Source: Desulfovibrio porci (lineage in GTDB: Bacteria; Desulfobacterota; Desulfovibrionia; Desulfovibrionales; Desulfovibrionaceae). Taken from it: a stretch of 64,000 bases of DNA. The notes below the pieces were generated by a model, which was not told the origin of the DNA, did not search any database, and was given only the letters and a program-made list of their open reading frames with translations. Shown piece by piece: positions 9,214 to 17,607 of this stretch (position 1 is its first letter; every line of letters begins with the position of its first letter). Made by a program: the position numbers and the translations under genes. The stretch spans positions 62,001-126,000 of the forward strand of contig NZ_VUMH01000009.1 in the NCBI RefSeq assembly GCF_009696265.1, in the 5' to 3' direction.

Positions 9214-10362
9214 ATGGATTTGTATCTGGATTGCGGCAACGGCATCAGCGGCGACATGACCCTGGCCGCGCTGGTCCACCTGGGGCTGGACCCGGCCCCG
9301 CTGACGGCGGCCCTGGCCCGTGCCGGGGTGGACTGCCGTATTGAAGCCCGGCCTGAAACGCGGGCCGGCGGCCCCGGCAGGCGGGTGGACGTAAGCTGGG
9401 ACGACGGCCAGCCCTTGCGCCATCCGGCGGACATCGCGGCCATCTTCAATCGTCTGGAGCTGGGCGGGACAGCGCTGCGGCGGGCTTTGGCCGTGCTGGA
9501 GGCCCTGACTCTGGCCGAAGCCGAGGCCCATCAGATTGCGCCTGAAAAAGTGCATTTCCACGAAGTGGGGGCCATCGACACCCTGGTGGATATCGCCGGA
9601 GCCTGCTGGGGGCTGGAGCAACTGGGCGTGGGTCGGGTCATGGCTTCGCCCCTGCCCTGGTTTTCCGGCACGGTGGAGTGCGCGCATGGCCTGATTCCCC
9701 TGCCCGCGCCCGCCGCCGCCTGGCTGATGCGCGGCAAGCCCGTGCGGCCCACGGGCGCGCGGGAGGAACTGGTCACGCCCACGGGCGCGGCCCTGGTTCA
9801 TGTGCTGGTGGATGAATTTTTGGACGGCCCGCAAGGCGTGCTGACCGCTCTGGGCACGGGCTACGGCTCGCGCCCCGCCCCCGCGGGCCTGCGGGCCTGG
9901 CTGGTGGAACCCGTGGCCGAAAGCGTGCCGCACGCGCAGGGCGGCCTGGAACAGGTGCTGCAATTGGAAACCCACCTGGACCACCTCAGCGGCGAGGAAC
10001 TGGGCCTGGCCCTCACGGCCCTGACGGCATTGCCCGAAACCCTGGACGTGCTCTGGCTGCCCGGCATCGGCAAGAAGAACCGCCCGGCGGGCCTGCTGCG
10101 CGTGCTTTGCCGTCCTGCGGACGGCGAGAGCGTGAGCCTGGCCATACTGCGTCATACCCACAGCCTTGGCCTGCGCCGGCAGCGTCTGGAACGTCTGGCG
10201 CTGCCGCGCGAGGCGGCCGGGCTGCACCGTGCGGGCGAAACTCTGGAGGCCAAGGCCTATACCCTGGAGGGGCGGCGCTATGTACGGGCCGAGGCCGACG
10301 CGGTCAAGGCGGCGGCGGCTCGCCTGGGCGTGGGGGCTCCGGCCCTGCGTTTCGGAGAATGA
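9214..10362 (+). CDS. larC: Nickel pincer cofactor biosynthesis protein LarC
   Basis: LarC inserts nickel into pyridinium-3,5-bisthiocarboxylate mononucleotide to give the nickel-pincer cofactor of lactate racemase and related enzymes. The 382-aa product starts MDLYLDCGNGISGDMTLAAL, the characteristic LarC opening, and has the HFHEVGAIDTLVDI and THLDHLSGEELG segments. ACAGGAGCGG precedes the ATG at 9214; the frame is open upstream but that part has no coding character. It is a single uninterrupted frame, unlike the programmed-frameshift larC of Lactobacillus. larB, larE and larA are not in the window. Confidence 0.92.
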   Translation: MDLYLDCGNGISGDMTLAALVHLGLDPAPLTAALARAGVDCRIEARPETRAGGPGRRVDVSWDDGQPLRHPADIAAIFNRLELGGTALRRALAVLEALTLAEAEAHQIAPEKVHFHEVGAIDTLVDIAGACWGLEQLGVGRVMASPLPWFSGTVECAHGLIPLPAPAAAWLMRGKPVRPTGAREELVTPTGAALVHVLVDEFLDGPQGVLTALGTGYGSRPAPAGLRAWLVEPVAESVPHAQGGLEQVLQLETHLDHLSGEELGLALTALTALPETLDVLWLPGIGKKNRPAGLLRVLCRPADGESVSLAILRHTHSLGLRRQRLERLALPREAAGLHRAGETLEAKAYTLEGRRYVRAEADAVKAAAARLGVGAPALRFGE

Positions 10363-10447
10363 CCCCGCCGCAGGGGCTCTCTTGCTTCCGTGTTGACTTG
10401 GGTTTATGTAGAGGCCGGGCGTCAAGCCCATCTTTAAGGAGGTATCT

Positions 10448-10990
10448 ATGCATATGAAATATGTCTGGCGGCCCTTGGGCCTGTGCGCCGTGGCCGCCGC
10501 CGTATGGCTGGCCGGCGGATTGAACGCCAATGCCGCGCCCGCCGCCGATGCGGGAAATACGCCGACCGTGGCCGGTCATGCCCTGCCCGGCAAGGCCGTG
10601 GCGGATAAGGACGACCGCAAGCGTGAGGATTTTGAACGCCGCCAGGATCGCAAACGCGACGACTTCGAAAACCGCCGGGACCGCAAAAAGGATCAGTTCG
10701 ACCGGCGCGACGACCGCAAGGCGGACAAACAGGACCGCAAATATGATCGCAGGGGCGAGAAGTACGATCGCCGGGACGACCGTCGCTATGACGGCAGGCA
10801 TGACCGTGACCGCTACGACCACCGCCGGGACGATCGTGATCACCGCCGCGACGGGCGCTACGACAAGCGCCGCGACGATCGGCGGGACTATGACCGTAAA
10901 CATGACGGCCGCGACCGCACTGACAAGCGGGGCCCGCGCCACGACGACCGTAGACCCATGCATCCGGAAAGCCGCTCAATACCGATGTAG
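10448..10990 (+). CDS. Secreted Arg/Asp-rich low-complexity protein
   Basis: A 180-aa protein with a clear Sec signal peptide (about 1-30, ending NANAAPAA) and a mature part of about 110 residues made almost only of Arg, Asp, Lys, Tyr and His, in irregular repeats of the type DDRK/DRRDDRR. An AAGGAGG ribosome-binding site lies 4 nt upstream of the ATG and a hairpin follows the stop. The reverse strand of the repeat also stays open, but only as an artefact of the repeat composition. Alternating opposite charges suggest an unfolded polyampholyte, with His and Asp able to bind metal. It follows larC by about 85 nt, so a nickel link is possible but is inference. I do not recognise the family. Confidence 0.75.
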   Translation: MHMKYVWRPLGLCAVAAAVWLAGGLNANAAPAADAGNTPTVAGHALPGKAVADKDDRKREDFERRQDRKRDDFENRRDRKKDQFDRRDDRKADKQDRKYDRRGEKYDRRDDRRYDGRHDRDRYDHRRDDRDHRRDGRYDKRRDDRRDYDRKHDGRDRTDKRGPRHDDRRPMHPESRSIPM

Positions 10991-11019
10991 TGCGCTGTGA
11001 TGCGCGGACATGAAACAAA

Positions 11020-11051
11020 AAAGCGCGCCTCGTGTGAACGGGGCGCGCTTT
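11020..11051 (-). terminator. Terminator of the roo gene
   Basis: A 10-bp GC-rich stem (11020-11029 with 11042-11051), followed on the minus strand by TTTTTTGTTTCA. It also lies 30 nt after the plus-strand Arg/Asp-rich gene and may work weakly in that direction. A second hairpin (CCGGCCGG arms, about 11058-11078) stands between it and the roo stop. Confidence 0.8.
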
Positions 11052-11088
11052 CGCATGTCCGGCCGGTTATTCCGGCCGGTTCGGATGT

Positions 11089-12297
11089 CTAGCCTTCCTG
11101 ACATTTTTTCTTGAGCGTCTCGGCCACGGTTTTGCCCAGCGCGTGGCAGGCGCGGAACACGTCCTTGTCCGGAGCCCAGTTGCACTTCACGGCCTCGGCG
11201 GGCATGTCCATATTCATGGCGGCCAGCTGCTCCTGGAGATATTTGGGCGCTTCGCCGGACCAGCCGTAGGAGCCGAAGGCTCCGCCCACGCGGTTGAGCG
11301 GCCGCAGGCCCTTCATATAGGTGAGCTGCGCGGCCACCAGGGGCAGCACCGTGTTGTTGTGGGTGGGCGAACCGGCCAGCACCGCGCCGCAGTCGGCCAG
11401 TTCGGTCATAACGGCGCTGTGGTGGTTGTGTTTCACGGACATGATCCGCGTGGGCACGCCGTTTTCCTCCAGGCCGCTGCACACGGCATAGGCCATGCGT
11501 TCCGTGGACTGCCACATGGTGTCGTAAAAAATCAGGGCGCGCTGCTCGGGCTTCTGCTCGGCCATGCGGCGGTACATGTCGATGATGAAGCGCACGGCCT
11601 TCTCGCCCCGATGGATCAGGCCGTGGTCCGGGGCGATCATGTCGATGTCCAGCTTTTCCACCACGGGCAGGGTCTTGAGCACCATGGGGGAGTAGGGCAG
11701 CACGATGTTGTAGAAATATTCCTTGATCCGCTTCACGAATTCGCCGTCATCCCCGAAATTATCGGTGAAGCGGGCGCTGCTGGCGATGTTCTGGCCGAAG
11801 ATGTCGTTGCTGATCAGCAGTTTTTCCTCGGGGATGTAGGAGACCATGCTGTCCGGCCAGTGCAGCATGCGGGTTTCCTGAAACACGATATTGCGGCTGC
11901 CGATGTTCAGGATGTCGCCGCTTTTCACGGCCTGCACGGGCCAGTTCTTGCCCGCGAAATAGCCGGCCATGGATTTCAGTCCGGCCTGGGAGACGAAGAT
12001 TTTTTCAGGCTTGACCCGCTCCACCACTTCGTCGAGGGAACCCGAATGGTCCATTTCCATGTGGTTGCAGACGATGTAGTCCACCTTTTCGGGCGAGAGG
12101 GTCTTGGCCAGACGGCAGAGCAGCGTACCGGAGCAACCCGGCGCCACGGTGTCCAGCAGCACGTTTTTCTGGTCTTTGATCAGATAGGCATTGTAGGTGG
12201 AGCCGTCCGGCGAGCGGGAATAGCCGTGGAAGTCGCGGTGGTCGTAATCGACGCAGCCCACCCAGTAAATGTCTTTTTTGATTTCAACAGGTTGCAT
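11089..12297 (-). CDS. roo: Rubredoxin:oxygen oxidoreductase (flavodiiron protein)
   Basis: Cytoplasmic flavodiiron protein that reduces O2 to water (and can reduce NO) with electrons from rubredoxin. The 402-aa protein has an N-terminal metallo-beta-lactamase-like domain with the diiron ligand motif HMEMDH at residues 79-84, matching the D. gigas positions His79/Glu81/Asp83, and a C-terminal flavodoxin domain from about 255 for FMN. It is the last gene of the dfx-rubredoxin-roo group on the minus strand, with its electron donor encoded 114 nt upstream. A hairpin lies in that gap and could lower roo expression relative to rubredoxin. Confidence 0.97.
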   Translation of the reverse strand: MQPVEIKKDIYWVGCVDYDHRDFHGYSRSPDGSTYNAYLIKDQKNVLLDTVAPGCSGTLLCRLAKTLSPEKVDYIVCNHMEMDHSGSLDEVVERVKPEKIFVSQAGLKSMAGYFAGKNWPVQAVKSGDILNIGSRNIVFQETRMLHWPDSMVSYIPEEKLLISNDIFGQNIASSARFTDNFGDDGEFVKRIKEYFYNIVLPYSPMVLKTLPVVEKLDIDMIAPDHGLIHRGEKAVRFIIDMYRRMAEQKPEQRALIFYDTMWQSTERMAYAVCSGLEENGVPTRIMSVKHNHHSAVMTELADCGAVLAGSPTHNNTVLPLVAAQLTYMKGLRPLNRVGGAFGSYGWSGEAPKYLQEQLAAMNMDMPAEAVKCNWAPDKDVFRACHALGKTVAETLKKKCQEG

Positions 12298-12327
12298 GTG
12301 CGTTCTCCAGAAGCTGCAAAGTGAAAA

Positions 12328-12377
12328 GGCTTTTTGTCACGAAAAGCCCCGCCCGCCGGCGGGCCGGCAAGGCGGGG
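12328..12377 (-). terminator. Intercistronic hairpins between rubredoxin and roo
   Basis: On the minus strand a CCCCGCC...GGCGGGG stem (12347-12377) is followed by CTTTTCG, and a second stem GGCTTTT/AAAAGCC (12328-12348) partly overlaps it, so the two are alternatives. The position between two co-oriented genes suggests a partial terminator or an mRNA-processing element. Confidence 0.45.
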
Positions 12378-12411
12378 GAAAGGACGGAAAATACAAAACG
12401 CAATCGAAATC

Positions 12412-12549
12412 TTAAGCGGGGTTGAACTGGTCCTTGCTCACGCCGCAGACCGGACAGACCCAGTCATCGGGAAGCTGGTCGAAAGGCACGTTGTCATGTT
12501 CCGCCGGATCATATTCATAACCGCAAACGCCACAGACGTATTTCTGCAT
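12412..12549 (-). CDS. rub: Rubredoxin (short 45-residue form)
   Basis: Small one-iron electron carrier, the donor to Roo. The 45-aa product has Fe(Cys)4 ligands at Cys6, Cys9, Cys32 and Cys35 in CxxCGY and CPVCG loops. Most rubredoxins have about 52 residues; this one lacks about seven residues in the hairpin loop between the Cys pairs, as known for the D. desulfuricans protein, and this supports the organism assignment. It is too short to show up with an ordinary length cut-off. It sits between desulfoferrodoxin (57 nt upstream) and roo on the minus strand. Confidence 0.96.
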   Translation of the reverse strand: MQKYVCGVCGYEYDPAEHDNVPFDQLPDDWVCPVCGVSKDQFNPA

Positions 12550-12605
12550 GAGTGTTCTCCTTTTATTCTGAAGCGCGGCGTACGGGCCGCGCGCGGGTAT
12601 TGATA

Positions 12606-12986
12606 CTAGTTTTCGGCCTTCCAGAGCCCGTGCAGATTGCAGTATTCACGGGCGGTCACCTTGGCGGCGTCGATCTTGAAGAAAGCTTCGGGCGCGTCGC
12701 CGGGCTTGAGGAATTTGGTATAGCTTCTGCCGTCGGCCAGCAGTTCGATCCATTCAATATAATGCTTTTCTTCCATGGGATGGGCCACGCTGCCCACTTT
12801 GACCTTGTAGCCGTCATCCACTTTTTCGATCACCGGCACATGCTTTTCCTGCGCGCCGTCGGTGGAGCCTTCTTTCATCAATTTCATGGGTTCGCCACAG
12901 CAGACGATTTCGGCTCCGCCGCCGTGCAGAACTTCAACGATGTTGCCGCAATGGGTACATTTATAGATTTCCAGTTGATTCGGCAT
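12606..12986 (-). CDS. dfx: Desulfoferrodoxin (superoxide reductase)
   Basis: Cytoplasmic superoxide reductase that turns superoxide into hydrogen peroxide without making O2. The 126-aa protein is the two-centre (class I) form: the desulforedoxin-like centre I has Cys10, Cys13, Cys29 and Cys30, and the catalytic centre II has His49, His69, His75, Cys116 and His119, with the EKH motif (Glu47-Lys48). The start at 12986 has GTGAGGA upstream; a longer frame has no support. It is the first gene of the oxygen-defence cluster with rubredoxin and roo. Confidence 0.97.
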   Translation of the reverse strand: MPNQLEIYKCTHCGNIVEVLHGGGAEIVCCGEPMKLMKEGSTDGAQEKHVPVIEKVDDGYKVKVGSVAHPMEEKHYIEWIELLADGRSYTKFLKPGDAPEAFFKIDAAKVTAREYCNLHGLWKAEN

Positions 12987-13211
12987 AATAATCCTCACTA
13001 TGTCATAAAATCGTATGGAGGCATTGTCCCCTTCAGGATATGAATGCCCCGGCCCGCACAAGGGGGCGAATTTGCACACATACCGGCGGGACAGACCCGC
13101 TGGAGAGTTTTCCGGCGGCGTTGCCCGGCCCGCTATAGCCTGGGGATGTCGCTCACCGAAATTCCGATATCTAGTTTGAAGCAAAAACAATTTTTTGTAA
13201 AGCTCTTTTTG

Positions 13212-13228
13212 AGAATATTTCCTATTCT
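13212..13228. promoter_or_regulatory. 17-nt palindrome upstream of dfx
   Basis: AGAATATTTCCTATTCT is a perfect inverted repeat with a 5-nt centre, overlapping the stop codon of the glycosidase-like gene and about 225 nt before the dfx start. Its AT-rich form loosely recalls PerR/Fur-type boxes, but the distance is large, so the link to dfx is weak. Confidence 0.25.
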
Positions 13229-14340
13229 GAAGGAGTGCTCCGCTCCGCCGGGGGCGCGTCCGGCGCGGGAACGGCCGCGGCGGCCTTGCGACGCGCGCCC
13301 AGCACGTTGGGCAGGACGGCCTTGAGATTGCCGGTTACCAGAAATGAGGGCGCGTGGCTCCCGGCCAGTTCGCGCCTGAGCGAAGCGGAACGCACCAGCA
13401 GACCGGCCTGGGCCCCGCCTTCCACATACATGACCGTGCGCACGTCCAGGGGCAGGTGCAGCAGTTGCTGGGCAAAAGCGTAAGCCTCCACAGGCGCGCG
13501 GCAATGCAGAAAAAGAATCTGGCCGCCGCCGTCCTGGGCCACGGCGGAAATGGAGTAGAGCGGTCCGCCCGGCGCCCAGAGGATGCGCCGTTCGGCATTG
13601 ATCATCCGGTAGTTCTGGACTACCAGAGCGTAGTGGTCGATGCGCTGTCGCCAGTCGGGATTGTCGCGATCCAGAATGGCCGCCGGGGGCAGGTCGGGAC
13701 TGTCGGGCCCGGCCACGAAAAAGGCCCCGAAGCGCTGGACCAGGCGCTTGTTGTTGAGATGCCCGCCCTGGCGCATGTAGCCGGTGCTGGTGCTGCCGTC
13801 GGGCAGATACATGCTGGCGTTGATGGCCGCCGTGAGATCGTACTGTTCGCCCCAGTCGCTCAGGGAACGGGCCGGACCGCCGTCCTGGGAACTGGTGCAG
13901 AGCAGAAAGTCGAATCGGGCGGGATCGATGCGCAGAGCCGTGAGCCGGGCTTCGCTGTCGTTAAGCTGGAACTCGCCGAAAGCCAGGCCGGGCTCCAGCA
14001 CAGTCCAGGCTGCCCGTCCTTCCCGGTCCACACCGCGCTGCCCGGCGGTCGGAAGCGGGGCGTTTTCCAGCCCGGAGGCGGGCGACGGACGGTCCGGTGA
14101 TGCCGCGTCCGGGTCCGGCGGCACATCCGTCGCCATATCCGGAACCAGTACCGGCGCGGGATCTGCCGTCACGCTTGCCGCCGGCAGCAGCAGCCAGCAG
14201 AGCAGAATCAGACCCCGCAAGGGCGCGCGGTGACGGCGGGCAAGGGGGCGGGTGAGCCGGACCCGGGAGGAATCCAGTGAAGGAGCCGCTGAAATGCGGT
14301 CAGCACAGCGGCTTGTCTTTGATTCAAAAGGCGTGCGCAT
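13222..14340 (-). CDS. Phosphodiester glycosidase family protein (NAGPA-like)
   Basis: A 372-aa protein with a basic N-terminus, a signal segment at about 40-60 ([19 protein letters not shown]), a Pro/Asp-rich linker (about 65-105) and a conserved domain from about 110 to 345. The domain shows [12 protein letters not shown], a GYMRQGG segment, an [11 protein letters not shown] segment and a C-terminal [11 protein letters not shown], which fits the phosphodiester glycosidase (NAGPA, DUF2233-like) fold. Such proteins are extracytoplasmic hydrolases or act on sugar-phosphate diesters. Substrate is unknown. The tail (about 350-372) is Pro/Ala-rich. The first 30 residues before the hydrophobic part are unusually long, so the true start may lie downstream. 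Confidence 0.75.
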   Translation of the reverse strand: MRTPFESKTSRCADRISAAPSLDSSRVRLTRPLARRHRAPLRGLILLCWLLLPAASVTADPAPVLVPDMATDVPPDPDAASPDRPSPASGLENAPLPTAGQRGVDREGRAAWTVLEPGLAFGEFQLNDSEARLTALRIDPARFDFLLCTSSQDGGPARSLSDWGEQYDLTAAINASMYLPDGSTSTGYMRQGGHLNNKRLVQRFGAFFVAGPDSPDLPPAAILDRDNPDWRQRIDHYALVVQNYRMINAERRILWAPGGPLYSISAVAQDGGGQILFLHCRAPVEAYAFAQQLLHLPLDVRTVMYVEGGAQAGLLVRSASLRRELAGSHAPSFLVTGNLKAVLPNVLGARRKAAAAVPAPDAPPAERSTPSE

Positions 14341-14396
14341 GCCGTTCCCTTACGACCAAGCCAGGCATTTGGCAAGGCCGTGAGCGCAAGGCGGCG

Positions 14397-14426
14397 TTGA
14401 CATATCAGCTTATCTTGATATATACA
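14397..14426 (+). promoter_or_regulatory. metF promoter with an embedded operator-like inverted repeat
   Basis: A perfect -35 TTGACA (14397-14402) is followed 16 nt later by TATATA (14419-14424), or 18 nt later by TATACA. Within the spacer and overlapping both boxes is an inverted repeat, ATATCA (14402-14407) and TGATAT (14416-14421), separated by 8 nt. This is the classic place for a repressor site. In Desulfovibrionales methionine-cycle genes are known to be controlled by ArsR-type regulators such as SahR; assignment to it is inference. Confidence 0.65.
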
Positions 14427-14499
14427 TAATTATTGTCCTAATGACGCCACACGACATCAAGCGACCCCACCGGGCCGGGCCCCGGCCAAGGAGCGAAAC

Positions 14500-15369
14500 A
14501 TGCAGATAGGCTCGCTAATTCAAGCCGCCAAAGCGCCTTTTTTCTCCCTGGAATTTTTCCCCCCCTCGGATGAAACCCATTTGCCGTCTTTTTACGCCAC
14601 TGTGGAGCAACTGCGCGCGCTTACTCCCCTGTTCGTGTCCGTCACTTACGGCGCGGGCGGGGCGCGGCGACACAACACCCTGGCGGTCACCGCCGAACTG
14701 GCGCGGCGCGGCTTCACAACCATGGCCCATCTGACCTGCGTGGGAGCCGAGCCGGAGAGCATCGCCGCCTTTCTCAGGGAACTGCGCGCCGCCGGTGTGG
14801 ACAATGTGCTGGCCCTGCGCGGCGACCCGCCCATGAACGGGCACTGGGACTGGAAGGACGGCTATTTTCAGCACGCGGCCGACCTGGTGTCCTTTACGCG
14901 CGAACACGAGCCGGACATGGGCATCGGCGTGGCCGCGTATCCCGCGCCGCATCCCGAATCCCCTTCCTTCGCTCTGGACCGCCGTTACACGGCGGACAAG
15001 CTGCGCGCCGGGGCGGACTTCGCCGTGAGCCAGCTCTTTTTCGACGTGCGCGAATACGAGGCTCTGGTAGCGGACCTGCGCGCCAGGGGCCTGGACACGC
15101 CCGTGGTGCCGGGCATTCTGCCCATCCAGAGTTTCGACTCCCTGCGCCGGGTGCTCTCCCTTTGCGGAGCCACAATTCCGGGCAAGCTCTATCTGAGCCT
15201 GGAAGAGGCCGACCGCAAGGGCGGGGCCGAGGCCGTGCGCGACGCGGGCCTGGATTTCGCCGTGCGCCAGATCTGCCAGTTGCTGGAGTGCGGCGCGCCG
15301 GGCATTCATCTGTATACATTGAACAAGGGCGATCTCTGCCTGCAGATCGCCGAGGAAGTGGGGATGTAG
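14500..15369 (+). CDS. metF: Methylenetetrahydrofolate reductase
   Basis: Reduces 5,10-methylene-THF to 5-methyl-THF for methionine synthesis. The 289-aa TIM-barrel protein has the family motifs FFSLEFFPP near the N-terminus, FVSVTYGAGG (about 47-56), HLTCVG (about 79) and NVLALRGDPP (about 102-111), the last in the FAD-binding region. Length agrees with bacterial MetF. A purine-rich AAGGAGCG precedes the ATG. It has its own promoter with an embedded palindrome, so it is probably regulated by the methionine cycle. The next gene has its own promoter. Confidence 0.96.
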   Translation: MQIGSLIQAAKAPFFSLEFFPPSDETHLPSFYATVEQLRALTPLFVSVTYGAGGARRHNTLAVTAELARRGFTTMAHLTCVGAEPESIAAFLRELRAAGVDNVLALRGDPPMNGHWDWKDGYFQHAADLVSFTREHEPDMGIGVAAYPAPHPESPSFALDRRYTADKLRAGADFAVSQLFFDVREYEALVADLRARGLDTPVVPGILPIQSFDSLRRVLSLCGATIPGKLYLSLEEADRKGGAEAVRDAGLDFAVRQICQLLECGAPGIHLYTLNKGDLCLQIAEEVGM

Positions 15370-15430
15370 CGCCCGTTCGCGGGATTAAGAAAGCAATATC
15401 CGGCTGTTCTGCCGCTTGGCTTAACCAGTG

Positions 15431-15459
15431 TTGACCGCTCCCGCCGCCGGAGATATATC
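15431..15459 (+). promoter_or_regulatory. Sigma-70 promoter for the MFS gene, leaderless arrangement
   Basis: TTGACC (15431-15436), a 17-nt spacer and TATATC (15454-15459). The -10 box ends 7 nt before the ATG at 15467, so transcription should begin at or next to the start codon. Confidence 0.55.
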
Positions 15460-15466
15460 CTGCGGT

Positions 15467-16840
15467 ATGCCCATTGAAAAAAATCACCGCCGTCTCCTGC
15501 TGGCCGTTTGCACGGCGCTGTTCTTCATGCCGTTCATGATGGCCGGGGTCAACGCGGTGCTGCCGCCGCTGGGCGAAAGCCTGCACGCCAGCGCCCGCCA
15601 GCTCGGACTGGTAGGCGCTTTTTATTCTCTGGGACTGGCCGTGTTCCAACTGACCTCGGGCAGTCTGGGCGACATTTGCGGCCGCCGCCGCGTCTGGCTC
15701 TGGGGCATGGGCGTGTTCGCCCTCGCCGGGGCGATGCTGGGCTTTGTGGAGTCCACGCCGCTCTTTCTGGGCCTGCGTTTCGTGCAGGGCGTGGGCGGGG
15801 CCATGTTCAACGCCAGCGGGCTGGCCCTGCTGGCCTCGGCCGCGCCGCCGGGACAGCGAGCCGCCTATCTGGGCATCAGCGGCGCGGCGGTCTACGCGGG
15901 CATTGCCTGCGGCCCGCCGGTGGCCGGGTTCATCGCCGGTTGGCTGGGCTGGCGCTGGCTGTTCTGGGGCAATGCCCTGGCCGCCGCGGGCGCGTTTCTG
16001 CTGATGAAATACTGCGTCAAGCTGGAATGGCGCACGGCCAAGGGACAGCCTTTCGACTGGCCCGGCTGCATAGTTTACGGCTGCGCCATGGCCGCCCTGA
16101 CCTTCGGCGCGTCGGAACTGGCCCGGAATCCGGCCTTGGCCTGGGGGCTGCTGGGGGCCTTCGTGGTTCTGCTGACCGTATTCTGTCTCCTGGAACTGAA
16201 AAGCCGCTATCCCCTGCTGGACCTGCGCCTGCTGGCCCGCAACCGGGTTTTCGCGCTCTCCTCGCTGGCGGCCTTTGTCAATTACAGCTCCTTTTTCGGC
16301 ATGCTGTTTTTCTTCAGCCTCTATCTGCAGGTGGGGCGCGGCATGAGCGTGCAGCAGGCCGGTTTTTTCCTGGCCCTGCAATCCGTGGTGCAGGCCCTGA
16401 CCACGCCGCTGGCCGCGCGCCTCTGCAATGCCTGGAATCCCGGCTATGTCTGCGCCGTGGGCGTGGCCCTCTGCGGTCTGGGGCTCACGGCGGCGGGCTT
16501 TCTGCAACTGGATTCGCCCCTCAGCCTGATGCTGGGCGCGCAATGCCTGCTGGGCGTGGGCATCAGCCTGTTCGCCCTGCCCAATACCACCATCATTCTG
16601 GAAAGCGCCGGGCCGGAGCACGTGGGCCAGGCCTCCGGCCTCACCGGGGCCGTGCGCACCGGTGGCCAGCTCTGCAATATGGTGGTCATCACTCTGACCC
16701 TGAGCCTTTTTCTGGGGCAGGAGCCTGTGAGCATTGCCAATATCGACGGCTTTATGCGCAGCATGCACACGGATCTGATCATTTTCGGCCTGCTCAATCT
16801 GCTGGCCGTGGGTTTTGTACTGGCGCGCAACCGGCGCTGA
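15467..16840 (+). CDS. MFS transporter, 14-TM drug:H+ antiporter-like
   Basis: A 457-aa major facilitator protein with about 14 hydrophobic segments. Motif A is visible as GSLGDICGRRRVWLWG after helix 2, and the helix-5 motif as GISGAAVYAGIACGPPVAGFI (shown here only as a region about 140-160), as in the DHA2/EmrB-QacA group. Substrate cannot be read from sequence. I chose the ATG at 15467 because the alternative GTG at 15428 lies upstream of the predicted promoter and the next start has a -10 box right before it. It follows metF by about 100 nt but appears separately transcribed. Confidence 0.88.
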   Translation: MPIEKNHRRLLLAVCTALFFMPFMMAGVNAVLPPLGESLHASARQLGLVGAFYSLGLAVFQLTSGSLGDICGRRRVWLWGMGVFALAGAMLGFVESTPLFLGLRFVQGVGGAMFNASGLALLASAAPPGQRAAYLGISGAAVYAGIACGPPVAGFIAGWLGWRWLFWGNALAAAGAFLLMKYCVKLEWRTAKGQPFDWPGCIVYGCAMAALTFGASELARNPALAWGLLGAFVVLLTVFCLLELKSRYPLLDLRLLARNRVFALSSLAAFVNYSSFFGMLFFFSLYLQVGRGMSVQQAGFFLALQSVVQALTTPLAARLCNAWNPGYVCAVGVALCGLGLTAAGFLQLDSPLSLMLGAQCLLGVGISLFALPNTTIILESAGPEHVGQASGLTGAVRTGGQLCNMVVITLTLSLFLGQEPVSIANIDGFMRSMHTDLIIFGLLNLLAVGFVLARNRR

Positions 16841-17083
16841 TACGTGCCGCCACGAGCGTTGTTCCGGATACCGTCGCGCCGGGCATCGCCGTTTATGCCG
16901 GTCGCGCCCTTGCCGCCGGAGGTCCGATCCGGCGGAGACGGACCTGCCTGGAGCGCGGCATTTCGTGGATGGCACGCGCGCGGCATTGTGATAGCGAACG
17001 AAAAAAATAAGAATTTTAGTATAAGTATTTCAGTATATTATTGTTGAAATGATGCCGCACCGTCAAAGAGCATAAAAAAAGTC

Positions 17084-17110
17084 TAAAGTTTCCCGGCGGG
17101 AGGCCGAAAA
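17084..17110 (+). promoter_or_regulatory. Sigma-28 (FliA) flagellar promoter
   Basis: TAAAGTTT (17084-17091), an 11-nt spacer and GCCGAAAA (17103-17110). This is all 8 positions of the -35 consensus, the exact spacing and 7 of 8 positions of the -10 consensus GCCGATAA. It precedes the flgM unit by 24 nt. Confidence 0.88.
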
Positions 17111-17133
17111 AATCAGCAGGGACGGAAAACGCC

Positions 17134-17568
17134 ATGGCCGAGATGACCACCGCGCAAATGCGCATCATGCTGCAGAGTTATGAGCAGCAATTGCTGGCGG
17201 CCCGTCGGCTGGCGCGTTTTCGTGTGCGGCGGCGTCTGGCCGAGGGGCTGGAACCGCAAGACCCCGACCCGTCCATCAAGCGCCGCGCCTATGTGGAAAA
17301 AGTGGCGCAGGAACTGTATGACAGCCTGATTTTCACCGGCAGCGACAACCCGGTGGTGGAGGAAATCCGCCAGGAGTTGGGTCGGGCTGTGGGCCAGGAC
17401 GTGCAGTTCACCTACCCGCCGGGCGGCAGGCTCCGCATCGTGGGCGAAGGCCCCGAGGGGCCGCGCGCCCTGAGCGAGGAGGAACAACGCCGCACGCGGC
17501 ATGCGCTCTGGCGCATCACGCGCCAAAAGGTTGACCAGAGCATGCTGGAAAAGCCGTCCGGCCAATAG
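17134..17568 (+). CDS. Uncharacterised flagellar-operon protein (144 aa)
   Basis: A 144-aa, highly charged, probably helical cytoplasmic protein with no membrane segment. Its start is MTTAQMRIMLQSYEQQLLAA and its middle has KRRAYVEKVAQELYDSLIFT; the C-terminus is rich in Arg, Glu and Gln. I do not recognise a named family. It is the first gene behind the sigma-28 promoter and is followed 39 nt later by flgM, so it is expressed as a late flagellar gene, possibly an export chaperone or regulator (inference). The ATG at 17134 has only a weak GGGACGG upstream. Confidence 0.85.
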   Translation: MAEMTTAQMRIMLQSYEQQLLAARRLARFRVRRRLAEGLEPQDPDPSIKRRAYVEKVAQELYDSLIFTGSDNPVVEEIRQELGRAVGQDVQFTYPPGGRLRIVGEGPEGPRALSEEEQRRTRHALWRITRQKVDQSMLEKPSGQ

Positions 17569-17607
17569 CGGGGATATCCCGCGCCGGACAGACGGAGAGT
17601 AAGGATT

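Noticed and set aside
10304-10963. Long hydrophobic minus-strand frame over the Arg/Asp-rich gene
   Set aside because: It is the reverse complement of Arg/Asp codon repeats, which automatically gives Val/Ala/Ile. The plus-strand gene has a signal peptide and a strong ribosome-binding site.
16970-16985. Sigma-54 promoter before the flgM unit (TGGCACG-N4-CGGCA)
   Set aside because: The -24 half is perfect, but the -12 half lacks TT, and the unit already has a near-perfect sigma-28 promoter closer to the gene.
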